Shown in pieces: positions 1-5,393 of a stretch of 19,691 nt of DNA. The stretch is from Candidatus Segatella mututuai (GTDB lineage Bacteria; Bacteroidota; Bacteroidia; Bacteroidales; Bacteroidaceae), in NCBI GenBank assembly GCA_002439605.1, contig DJOI01000005.1, positions 1 through 19,691 on the forward strand, in the 5' to 3' direction. Position numbers and translations under genes: made by a program. The notes beneath the pieces were generated by a model, which did no database searches, was not told where the DNA came from, and saw only the letters and a program-made list of their open reading frames with translations. Numbering within the stretch: the stretch's first letter is position 1; each line of letters starts with the position of its first letter.

Positions 1-83
1 GTACCCAGACCCGGGATCGAACCGGGATGGATTGCTCCACTGGTGTTTGAGACCAGCGCGTCTACCGATTCCGCCATCTGGGC
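1..83 (-). tRNA. tRNA-Leu (anticodon CAA)
   Basis: The reverse complement folds as a class II tRNA. The acceptor arm is GCCCAGA/TCTGGGT with discriminator A at position 2. The anticodon stem CTGGT/ACCAG encloses the loop CTCAAAC, giving anticodon CAA at 49-47, which reads UUG. A long variable arm follows, then a T-arm CCCGG-TTCGATC-CCGGG. The long variable arm and discriminator A fit leucine. Position 1 is the first C after the discriminator, so whether CCA is encoded cannot be seen. The terminator lies outside the window. Confidence 0.96.
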
Positions 84-94
84 TTTTGCGGTTG

Positions 95-124
95 CAAAGG
101 TACTAATAAAAAATGAACTGACAA
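95..124 (-). promoter_or_regulatory. Promoter of tRNA-Leu (Bacteroidota sigma-ABfr type)
   Basis: On the minus strand TTG (124-122) is followed after 19 bases by TACCTTTG (102-95), matching the TTG-N19/20-TAnnTTTG pattern. It lies 12 bases upstream of the tRNA 5' end, so transcription would start at or just before the mature tRNA. Confidence 0.75.
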
Positions 125-129
125 ACTTT

Positions 130-151
130 TTTTCAGAAAAGTTTCTGAAAA
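130..151. repeat. Perfect 10+2+10 inverted repeat in the tRNA/manC divergent region
   Basis: TTTTCAGAAA (130-139) and TTTCTGAAAA (142-151) are exact reverse complements with a two-base centre. The dyad abuts the -33 side of the tRNA promoter and lies about 75 bp upstream of the manC promoter. The two-base centre suits a DNA-bound dimer better than a terminator, but the AT-rich composition means chance cannot be excluded. Confidence 0.5.
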
Positions 152-224
152 TATGATTTTTATGATGCGAAAGCCTAAATAATTGTTTTATTTGACATCT
201 CTATCTTAAATTGTGGAAAAAAAC

Positions 225-255
225 TTGGTGAGTTCATAGATATTTCCTACTTTTA
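225..255 (+). promoter_or_regulatory. Promoter of manC
   Basis: TTG (225-227) is separated by 20 bases from TACTTTTA (248-255), a near match to TAnnTTTG. The predicted transcription start, near 262, leaves about 10 bases before the ATG at 272 or about 31 before the ATG at 293. Confidence 0.6.
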
Positions 256-292
256 CACATAAATTGAAACAATGCATTATATAACCAGCCAA

Positions 293-1384
293 ATGACAAA
301 AAACGATCATAATAATTATTGTGTTATACTCGCAGGCGGAAAAGGTAGAAGATTGTGGCCCAGCAGCCGTGATGCCTACCCCAAGCAATTTCTTGATTTC
401 TTCGGTGTGGGACGTACGCAGTTGCAGCAAACTTATGACCGAATGGCAAGAATAGTGCCAGTCGATCATATCTATATCAATACCAGCGAGGAATATGTGG
501 AATTTGTAAGGGAACAGCTGCCTGATGTTTCCTCCGATCGCATCTTGTCGGAGCCCATTCATCGCAATACGGCTCCGAGCGTGGCGTGGGCAGCTCACCG
601 CATAGCCATGTTGAATCCTGAGGCTTGCATCTTGGCAACACCATCCGATCAGGCCGTATTCAACGAGGAGGCTTTCTGTAAGGATATGAAGAAAGGATTG
701 TGCTTTGTTGCCGATAACGACTGTTTCCTCACCATGAGTGTGAAGCCTACTCGTCCTGAGCCAGGCTATGGTTATATCCAGCTGGGTGACTCTGTAGGTG
801 ATGAGCTCTACAAGGTGCAGTCGTTTACAGAAAAGCCAGAACGAGAATTTGCCAAAATCTTCGTAGAGAGCGGTGAATTTTATTGGAACACCAGCCTCTT
901 TCTTTTCAAAGTGAAACATCTCCAGGAGGACTTTGCGCACCTTTTGCCTGCCGTGCTTCGTGGTTATGACGAGAAATATCCTTCCTTCGATGTGGAGACA
1001 GAGAATGCCTATATGAAGGAAAACTTCCCTTCTTATCCCAACATCTCGCTTGACTATGCCATATTGGAGAAGTCAACTAATGTATATGTGATGAAATGCG
1101 ACTTCGGCTGGGCAGACTTAGGAACTTGGCATAGCATCTATGAGGCCATGCGGAAAGGGGAGAATGACAATGTGGTGATAGACAGTGATGTGCTGATGGA
1201 AGACTGCTACAATAATATTGTCAAGTTACCCAAAGGTAAGTTGGCTGTGCTCAATGGGCTGGATGGTTTCATCGTGGCCGAGAAGGACAATGTACTCTTG
1301 GTATGTCGCAAGGAAGATTCTTCTGCCTTGGTTCGCAAGTATGTGAATGAAGTGCAGATCAAGAAGGGCGACGAGTATATATAA
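293..1384 (+). CDS. manC: Mannose-1-phosphate guanylyltransferase (GDP-mannose pyrophosphorylase)
   Basis: It makes GDP-mannose from mannose 1-phosphate and GTP in the cytoplasm, the precursor for mannose, fucose and rhamnose-type sugars of surface polysaccharides. The 363-residue product opens with the nucleotidyltransferase signature LAGGKGRRLWPSSR (residues 13-26). It also has EPIHRNTAPS, the PEPGYGYI loop, FTEKPE (about 178-183) and FGWADLGTW, all typical of the family. There is no fused C-terminal phosphomannose isomerase domain, so this is the short single-function form. The frame is also open from an ATG at 272, adding seven residues. I prefer 293 because it leaves a normal leader after the predicted transcription start and places the glycine-rich loop where relatives have it, but 272 is possible. 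It stands alone, convergent with the HIT gene, so no polysaccharide cluster is visible here. Confidence 0.93.
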   Translation: MTKNDHNNYCVILAGGKGRRLWPSSRDAYPKQFLDFFGVGRTQLQQTYDRMARIVPVDHIYINTSEEYVEFVREQLPDVSSDRILSEPIHRNTAPSVAWAAHRIAMLNPEACILATPSDQAVFNEEAFCKDMKKGLCFVADNDCFLTMSVKPTRPEPGYGYIQLGDSVGDELYKVQSFTEKPEREFAKIFVESGEFYWNTSLFLFKVKHLQEDFAHLLPAVLRGYDEKYPSFDVETENAYMKENFPSYPNISLDYAILEKSTNVYVMKCDFGWADLGTWHSIYEAMRKGENDNVVIDSDVLMEDCYNNIVKLPKGKLAVLNGLDGFIVAEKDNVLLVCRKEDSSALVRKYVNEVQIKKGDEYI

Positions 1385-1414
1385 CTCGCAAATGGGGGAA
1401 GCAAAAGGAGTCAA

Positions 1415-1478
1415 GGGAAGTTAAGGAACAAATGTCTAAAGGGTGCTATCCTTAAAAAGGGTTGTCCCTTAACTTCCC
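1415..1478. terminator. Long hairpin between convergent manC and HIT genes
   Basis: The 17-base arms 1415-1431 (GGGAAGTTAAGGAACAA) and 1462-1478 (TTGTCCCTTAACTTCCC) pair with a single mismatch. Inside the loop a second small stem, AAGGGT-gct-ATCCTT (1439-1453), is concentric with the outer one. The element sits between two convergent genes and could end transcription from both sides. No strong U-run follows on either strand, so intrinsic termination is not certain. Further TAACTT copies follow at about 1496-1525. Confidence 0.5.
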
Positions 1479-1536
1479 GAATGACCGAAGAGATATAACT
1501 TTTTAACTTCAATAACTTCCCATACATGCAAAACTT

Positions 1537-1944
1537 CTATACATTCTGCTTCTGGAATTCTGTGTAGATGCAGTTGGCGATTTCCTTGAATTCCTCTTCG
1601 CTCAACTTGAGGTGTTCTTTTCGGAAGTTAACATCCGCTTCGCTGTTCATGGGGATGAGGTGGATATGTGCGTGAGGTACCTCGAGACCAAGAACCACCT
1701 GTGCCACTTTCTTGCAGGGGAATGCAGCCTTGATGGCCTTAGCCACCTTCTTGGCGAAGACCTCAAACTCAGCCAAGTCCTTATCTTCCATATCGAAGAT
1801 ATAGTCTATTTCCTTTCTTGGAATCACCAATGTGTGACCTTTTCCAATAGGGCTGATATCGAGGAAAGCGTAAAACTTATCGCTTTCTGCACACTTGTAG
1901 CTGGGGATTTCACCGGCAGCAATTTTTGAGAAAATACTTGCCAT
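1537..1944 (-). CDS. HIT family protein (histidine triad nucleotide hydrolase, HinT-like)
   Basis: Histidine-triad proteins hydrolyse nucleoside phosphoramidates or related adenylylated compounds. This 135-residue cytoplasmic protein starts with SIFSKIAAGEIP, a typical HIT opening. It carries the triad HAHIH (His91, His93, His95) near residue 93, with the middle His93 the expected nucleophile. The segment IPRKEIDYIFDME is also family-like. Length fits a single-domain Hint enzyme. It lies downstream of greA on the same strand, but a strong terminator separates them. I find no clear TAnnTTTG promoter just upstream, so expression may rely on a weak promoter or read-through from greA. The physiological substrate cannot be read from the sequence. 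Confidence 0.92.
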   Translation of the reverse strand: MASIFSKIAAGEIPSYKCAESDKFYAFLDISPIGKGHTLVIPRKEIDYIFDMEDKDLAEFEVFAKKVAKAIKAAFPCKKVAQVVLGLEVPHAHIHLIPMNSEADVNFRKEHLKLSEEEFKEIANCIYTEFQKQNV

Positions 1945-2049
1945 AGTTTGTTTCGTTTTTATTGTTAATCAAAATCTGTTGCTGAAAGACATGTGGCGCT
2001 TCATCAGCGTTTCATTCTCGTTATGTTTCGTTTGGCTTACATATTTTAT

Positions 2050-2095
2050 AAAAAAGGAACTACCATAGGGGGGACACTTCCCTTATGATAGTTCC
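2050..2095 (-). terminator. Intrinsic terminator of greA
   Basis: On the minus strand, six bases after the greA stop codon, GGAACTATCATAAGGG pairs with CCCTATGGTAGTTCC (one G-U wobble, one bulged A), directly followed by six U (2055-2050). This is a textbook terminator and separates greA from the HIT gene. Confidence 0.88.
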
Positions 2096-2100
2096 TGTTT

Positions 2101-2568
2101 TTACTCGAATGAAATTTTGTCGATGCGCAGTTTGATGATACCACGCGGAATTTTGATTTCTGCGATTTCGCCCACTTTCTTGTTGAGCAAGCCCTGTGCG
2201 ATAGGAGTCTTGATGGAAATCTTGCCCTCCTTCAGGTTGGCCTCGCTCTCGCTCACGATGGTATAAGTCATCTTTGCCTTGTTTGCCATATTGGTCATCT
2301 CCACCTTCGACATAATCTGCACACAGTCGGTGCTGAGTTGTTTGGTGTCGATGATCTTAGCCTCGGCAATGGTGAGTTTGATACGGTTGATTTTATCTTC
2401 CAAATGAGCCTGTGCCTCCTTGGCGGCATCATACTCGGAGTTCTCGCTCAGGTCACCCTTGTCTCTTGCCTCGGCAATTGCGGCTGATGCCTTGGGGCGC
2501 TCCACGGAAACGAGCTGTTTTAGTTCAGCTACGAGATTGTCGTAGCCTTCTTGTGACATGTAAGCCAT
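2101..2568 (-). CDS. greA: Transcription elongation factor GreA
   Basis: GreA enters the RNA polymerase secondary channel and stimulates cleavage of backtracked RNA, rescuing stalled complexes. The 155-residue product has the family layout. An N-terminal antiparallel coiled coil covers about residues 1-75, with tip signature GDLSENSEYDAAKEAQ; Asp39 and Glu42 correspond to the acidic tip pair needed for cleavage. An FKBP-like C-terminal domain follows, including GLLNKKVGEIAEIKIPRG. The start at 2568 gives MAYMSQEGYD, as in relatives. It has its own promoter and a strong terminator, so it is monocistronic. The roughly 138-base leader contains a terminator-like hairpin (see 2618-2664), pointing to attenuation. 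Confidence 0.96.
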   Translation of the reverse strand: MAYMSQEGYDNLVAELKQLVSVERPKASAAIAEARDKGDLSENSEYDAAKEAQAHLEDKINRIKLTIAEAKIIDTKQLSTDCVQIMSKVEMTNMANKAKMTYTIVSESEANLKEGKISIKTPIAQGLLNKKVGEIAEIKIPRGIIKLRIDKISFE

Positions 2569-2617
2569 AATTTTCTTGTTGTTTATATTGTTAATAATGT
2601 GTTCTTAGAGATGGGGT

Positions 2618-2664
2618 AAAAAATAAAGAATCCCGGTGCCTGTATATAAATAGCATCGGAATCC
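2618..2664 (-). promoter_or_regulatory. Terminator-like hairpin (attenuator candidate) in the greA leader
   Basis: On the minus strand GGATTCCGATGC (2664-2653) pairs with GCACCGGGATTC (2639-2628) over 12 positions (nine Watson-Crick pairs, two G-U, one A-C mismatch) around a 13-base loop. TTTATTTTTT (2627-2618) follows immediately. It lies about 40 bases after the predicted transcription start and about 50 before the ATG. Termination here would release an RNA of about 85-90 bases. No open frame lies upstream on this strand that would need a terminator. Confidence 0.65.
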
Positions 2665-2712
2665 CCAATCTTATATTCTCTATTTTATAATTTTCGTAAC
2701 TATATCTGTTTG

Positions 2713-2743
2713 CAAAGATAGGACTTTATTTCTGAATCGCCAA
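2713..2743 (-). promoter_or_regulatory. Promoter of greA
   Basis: On the minus strand TTG (2743-2741) is followed after exactly 20 bases by TATCTTTG (2720-2713), a full match to the Bacteroidota consensus. The predicted start of transcription, near 2706, gives a leader of about 138 bases. Confidence 0.8.
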
Positions 2744-2869
2744 ACATTTTCGACGAAATTTATCAAAAAGCCTCCTTTTCCTTTCACGGATTCCGTCAAA
2801 TCATTTAAAATCTGATTATTAAGTTGCCTTTGTTCGGGATAAGGACCAGTGCCAGAAAAGTAGGTTGTT

Positions 2870-2885
2870 GAACTTTAGCAAGTTC
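2870..2885. repeat. Isolated GAACTT-N4-AAGTTC palindrome
   Basis: GAACTT (2870-2875) and AAGTTC (2880-2885) form a six-base inverted repeat. The half-site is the same GAAC/GTTC word found in the 21-bp array that begins about 50 bp further on. It may be an outlying copy of the same recognition site. Confidence 0.4.
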
Positions 2886-2931
2886 GGAAGTTATCACTCA
2901 GTGGTCAACTAAAATCGTTAAACCACATATA

Positions 2932-3027
2932 AAATCTATGTTCTAAACTTTTGAACTTATGTTCCGAAGTATAGAACTTATATCCGAAAGTTTAGAATAT
3001 AAGTTCGAAAGTTCAGAACATAGATTT
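2932..3027. repeat. Tandem array of four 21-bp palindromic units, forming a long inverted repeat
   Basis: Four consecutive 21-bp units occupy 2938-2958, 2959-2979, 2980-3000 and 3001-3021. Most begin ATGTTC, ATATCC or AAGTTC and end AGAACTT, AGAATAT or AGAACAT, so each is itself a degenerate dyad (GTTC...GAAC). As a whole, 2932-2964 is the reverse complement of 2995-3027 at 30 of 33 positions, and two of the three exceptions are G-T. It lies between the divergent greA and guaD promoters. No coding potential is seen. Confidence 0.85.
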
Positions 3028-3028
3028 A

Positions 3029-3066
3029 TCCACAATTGACAAAACAATCCACAATTGACAAAACAA
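3029..3066. repeat. Perfect 19-bp tandem duplication
   Basis: TCCACAATTGACAAAACAA occurs twice without a gap (3029-3047 and 3048-3066). It begins one base after the palindromic 21-bp array ends. It could be a replication-slippage duplication or a pair of binding sites. Confidence 0.85.
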
Positions 3067-3195
3067 ATTATCTTTTGTCGTTTCCACTTTGAGAAGTTGA
3101 TGCAATAACAAAGACATTCGTGCGAAAAATGTAGTAAAATGTGCGATGTTTGTTCGAAAAAGTGTATCTTTGCATCAAATGTTCGTGCGAAAAAC

Positions 3196-3225
3196 TTGTG
3201 GTTTCAAGAATATTTCGTATATTTG
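3196..3225 (+). promoter_or_regulatory. Promoter of guaD
   Basis: TTG (3196-3198), 19 bases, then TATATTTG (3218-3225) matches the consensus. Transcription would start near 3232, about 34 bases before the guaD ATG. A second -7 box, TATCTTTG (3165-3172), lies upstream without a good -33 element and could be an alternative start. Confidence 0.65.
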
Positions 3226-3265
3226 TAACCCTCTATTTGTATTAAAGGTATAAAAACTTAGAATT

Positions 3266-3733
3266 ATGACAAAAGAAGAATTGATGCGTAGAGCCATCGA
3301 GCTGTCAGAAAATAGCGTAAGAGATGGTGGCGGACCTTTCGGAGCCGTCATCGCCAAGGATGGAATCATCATTGCTGAGGCTTCCAATAGTGTGACAATC
3401 GACAAGGATCCTACGGCTCATGCCGAAGTAAACTGTGTGCGTCAGGCTTGCTTTAAGCTGAAGACCTTCGACTTGACGGGCTGTGAGATTTATACTTCCT
3501 GCGAGCCTTGTCCCATGTGTTTGGGAGCCATCTATTGGGCACACCTCGACCGCATCTATTATGCCAACGACCGTCGGGACGCTGCCAAGATAGGTTTCGA
3601 CGATGAGTTCATCTATGAAGAGATAGACCGAAAGATAGAAGACCGCCATAAGCCGATGATAGCCTTGATGCGCGATGAGGCTTTGGGAGCTTTCCGCATG
3701 TGGGAAGAAAATGCTGAGAAGACTGAGTATTAA
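3266..3733 (+). CDS. guaD: Guanine deaminase (cytidine-deaminase fold)
   Basis: It converts guanine to xanthine and ammonia. The 155-residue protein has the zinc site of the cytidine-deaminase superfamily: HAE (His52, catalytic Glu54) and CEPCPMC (zinc ligands Cys82 and Cys85). The assignment to guanine deaminase, rather than tRNA adenosine deaminase, rests on FDDEFIYEEID, the CLGAIYWA stretch after the cysteines and the C-terminal ending EY. In Bacillus subtilis GuaD a C-terminal swapped tyrosine contributes to the active site. Length is almost the same as that enzyme (156). It has its own promoter and is not in an operon. A purine permease and xanthine phosphoribosyltransferase lie a few kilobases downstream, which supports a purine role. 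Palindromic arrays bracket it on both sides. Confidence 0.88.
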   Translation: MTKEELMRRAIELSENSVRDGGGPFGAVIAKDGIIIAEASNSVTIDKDPTAHAEVNCVRQACFKLKTFDLTGCEIYTSCEPCPMCLGAIYWAHLDRIYYANDRRDAAKIGFDDEFIYEEIDRKIEDRHKPMIALMRDEALGAFRMWEENAEKTEY

Positions 3734-3757
3734 GTGCCAATTATGGCATTCTTCTTT
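3733..3757 (+). terminator. Possible weak terminator of guaD
   Basis: Overlapping the last base of the guaD stop codon, AGTGCC-aattat-GGCATT forms a six-pair stem followed by the pyrimidine-rich CTTCTTTG. The stem is short, so this is only a candidate. Confidence 0.35.
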
Positions 3758-3867
3758 GTAATGATTTATTTCCAAGTTTTGCCTGTTTATTTTTTGCAAT
3801 CTAACAGTGAAAAAAGGGATTTCAGCACAGAACGCTTCCTTATTTTATCATTTTTCGCAAGATTAAG

Positions 3868-3982
3868 TTCTATAGTCGTACGACTATAAAAGTCGTAGTC
3901 GTACGTCTATACAGATTCATGTTGTACAACTATGCAGGCTATAGTCGTACGATTAGAGGAATCAATGTCGTACGGCTATAGA
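3868..3982. repeat. Five-unit array of palindromes at exact 23-bp spacing
   Basis: Five copies of a CTATAGTCGTACGACTATAG-like dyad are centred at 3879.5, 3902.5, 3925.5, 3948.5 and 3971.5, exactly 23 bp apart. The first contains a perfect 18-bp palindrome, TATAGTCGTACGACTATA (3871-3888). The third has GTTGTACAAC instead of GTCGTACGAC, a symmetric double change that keeps the dyad. The other units carry one or a few mismatches in one flank while keeping CGTACG. It lies between guaD and the convergent hydrolase gene. There are no spacers, and I see no coding frame. Confidence 0.88.
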
Positions 3983-4133
3983 ATTTTTCAAACATTACCA
4001 TTGAAACATAAAAATGTAACTTTCTGATTTTCAGTATTTTCATATATATCGCCAAATTTTCAATATTCATAAACAAATAAGAATCAGTTGAAAATAAGGA
4101 AATCTCAGCTAAAAAGATGTAAAGAAAATCTCA

Positions 4134-4172
4134 CGAAAAATAGTAAGCGGCTTCCGCGTTTATAGTCGCTTA
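4134..4172 (-). terminator. Terminator candidate of the hydrolase-fusion gene
   Basis: On the minus strand TAAGCG (4172-4167) pairs with CGCTTA (4149-4144), with partial pairing inside, and is followed by CTATTTTTCG. It sits about 40 bases after the stop codon at 4210-4212. The loop is long, so the call is moderate. The remaining sequence from 3983 to 4133 is AT-rich and shows nothing I recognise. Confidence 0.5.
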
Positions 4173-4209
4173 TCGATTTCCTCATCGAGCTCGAATAAGG
4201 AGAGGCTCT

Positions 4210-5199
4210 TTATTGCCCTCCCAAACGCTCGAAGAAGGTGATGATTTCTTCAAAAGTCTTGAATTCATCGCTGCCATATTCGATGGTGGTGCCCATGAAA
4301 CCTTTGTCGGGACAGGGGTCGATGAAGTAGTCGCCGTAGAGTAGAGCCTTTTGGTTGCAGTAGATGACATGGTTGTAGGCAGGTGCTGAGAGATACTCCT
4401 CCACCCACGACATGACACGAGCCATATAGTCGGCGTCGTTGGTAGGTGCCGATGCCACTATATATACATTATAATATTGTATCAGCATCTCGTAGGCTTT
4501 GTGCATGCTGCTTGTGGCTTTCATGTAGTTGTCGTGCAAGGCATCGAAGTCGATGTATACGATGGGGCGCTCCGTGCCGTTCTGCTTGTCGTCTATCCAG
4601 CGAATGACGGGTGATAGGTAGTGGAAAGCCACCTTGTCGATGAGGCGGTGTTCGCCATGGAATCGGATGGCATTGGGATAATGCTCATGAAATAGGTCGA
4701 AGGTGTGTACCACGGGGTCTTTGTCGCCGAATAGGCCATACACTCTCGCTTGTTCCTCGGGAGTGATGTCTTGGAAGCATCGTGTGGTGATGTCCTTGTA
4801 CTCCTTGATGAGTCCCTTGGTAACCATCAGCTCTTGCACGCCGTCCTTGCGAGGATTCTGAAACTCCTGCTTGCCTGTCATGCTGCTCATGGTGTTGCCC
4901 ATCTCGAAGGCAGGATTTACTAAAATGCGGTCATAGCCCTTCAGCATCTCGGTGAACATGCCACCCATCGAAGTGCCGATGATGAGGTCTGGCTTTTCTG
5001 TTTCCACCATTTTCTGTAGCATCGTGACGGCCTCCTCGGGATGCACGGGAATATCTTCTGCCACGAGGGTAGCATTGGGCATCAGCTCTTGCAGCATCTT
5101 GACGGTGCCGCTTTGTCCCGACGACAGGAATCCATGCACATACATGATTTTCTTGTCCGCCATCAAGTCGGGAAACTGTGTGATATACGGATTTTCCAT
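4210..5199 (-). CDS. YqiA-like alpha/beta hydrolase fused to a compact HAD/5'-nucleotidase-like domain
   Basis: No precise reaction can be assigned. Residues about 15-200 resemble YqiA/YcfP (UPF0227) esterases: VHGFLSSG at 21-28, nucleophile elbow GTSMGG with Ser77, acid candidate Asp159 or Asp161 in GDKDP, and base His184 in HGEHRL. From about residue 212 the protein changes to a segment like NT5C-type 5'(3')-deoxyribonucleotidases: VYIDFDAL with the D-x-D pair Asp217/Asp219, VYIVASAPTND near 246-255, LLYGDYFIDPCPDKGF near 287-301, and a terminal TIEYGS. This second part is only about 118 residues. It lacks the cap between the first two motifs and has IDPC where nucleotidases usually have IDDR, so it may bind rather than hydrolyse. 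The start could also be Met13. It is monocistronic, convergent with guaD and divergent from the permease. Subcellular location: cytoplasm, since there is no signal peptide. Confidence 0.8.
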   Translation of the reverse strand: MENPYITQFPDLMADKKIMYVHGFLSSGQSGTVKMLQELMPNATLVAEDIPVHPEEAVTMLQKMVETEKPDLIIGTSMGGMFTEMLKGYDRILVNPAFEMGNTMSSMTGKQEFQNPRKDGVQELMVTKGLIKEYKDITTRCFQDITPEEQARVYGLFGDKDPVVHTFDLFHEHYPNAIRFHGEHRLIDKVAFHYLSPVIRWIDDKQNGTERPIVYIDFDALHDNYMKATSSMHKAYEMLIQYYNVYIVASAPTNDADYMARVMSWVEEYLSAPAYNHVIYCNQKALLYGDYFIDPCPDKGFMGTTIEYGSDEFKTFEEIITFFERLGGQ

Positions 5200-5230
5200 T
5201 GTTCTTCCTTTTCTTATTTATATCGTTATG

Positions 5231-5238
5231 CAAAGTTA
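5231..5238 (-). promoter_or_regulatory. -7 element of the hydrolase-fusion gene
   Basis: The minus strand reads TAACTTTG, matching TAnnTTTG, 32 bases upstream of the ATG at 5199. No good TTG lies at the right distance, so only half of the promoter is recognisable. Confidence 0.45.
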
Positions 5239-5293
5239 CTAAAAAATAGCCAATCTACGAATATGTTGTTGTTAAAAGTATAAAGAAAAACTC

Positions 5294-5318
5294 CTATTGC
5301 CAAGAATTGAGGCAATAG
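5294..5318. repeat. 8-bp inverted repeat upstream of the permease promoter
   Basis: CTATTGCC (5294-5301) and GGCAATAG (5311-5318) are exact reverse complements around nine bases. The centre is about 40 bp upstream of the permease -7 box and near the divergent hydrolase promoter. It could be an operator for either gene. Confidence 0.5.
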
Positions 5319-5345
5319 AAGTCGCACTTTCTCAGATTTTATTTG

Positions 5346-5353
5346 TACTTTTG
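5346..5353 (+). promoter_or_regulatory. -7 element of the nucleobase permease gene
   Basis: TACTTTTG matches TAnnTTTG and would start transcription near 5360. The long reading of the downstream frame, from 5343, would begin within this promoter, so the internal ATG at 5394 is the sensible start. No clear -33 TTG is visible. Confidence 0.5.
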
Positions 5354-5393
5354 CCGCATAATTTGCGCAAAGCACATCTTTTATATACACGAC

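Noticed and set aside
272..292. Seven-residue longer start of ManC
   Set aside because: It is possible, but would leave only about ten leader bases after the predicted transcription start and adds nothing family-like; kept as an alternative.
206..940. Minus-strand 244-codon frame over manC
   Set aside because: It is antisense to a well-recognised enzyme gene and has no promoter or domain.
2932..3066. Insertion sequence or MITE with terminal inverted repeats
   Set aside because: The inverted arms are made of internal 21-bp tandem units, no target-site duplication was seen at the ends, and no transposase fragment is present.
3868..3982. CRISPR array
   Set aside because: Units are directly adjacent and degenerate with no unique spacers, and no cas gene is nearby.
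5343..5393. N-terminal extension of the permease
   Set aside because: It overlaps the -7 box at 5346-5353 and has no family-like residues.
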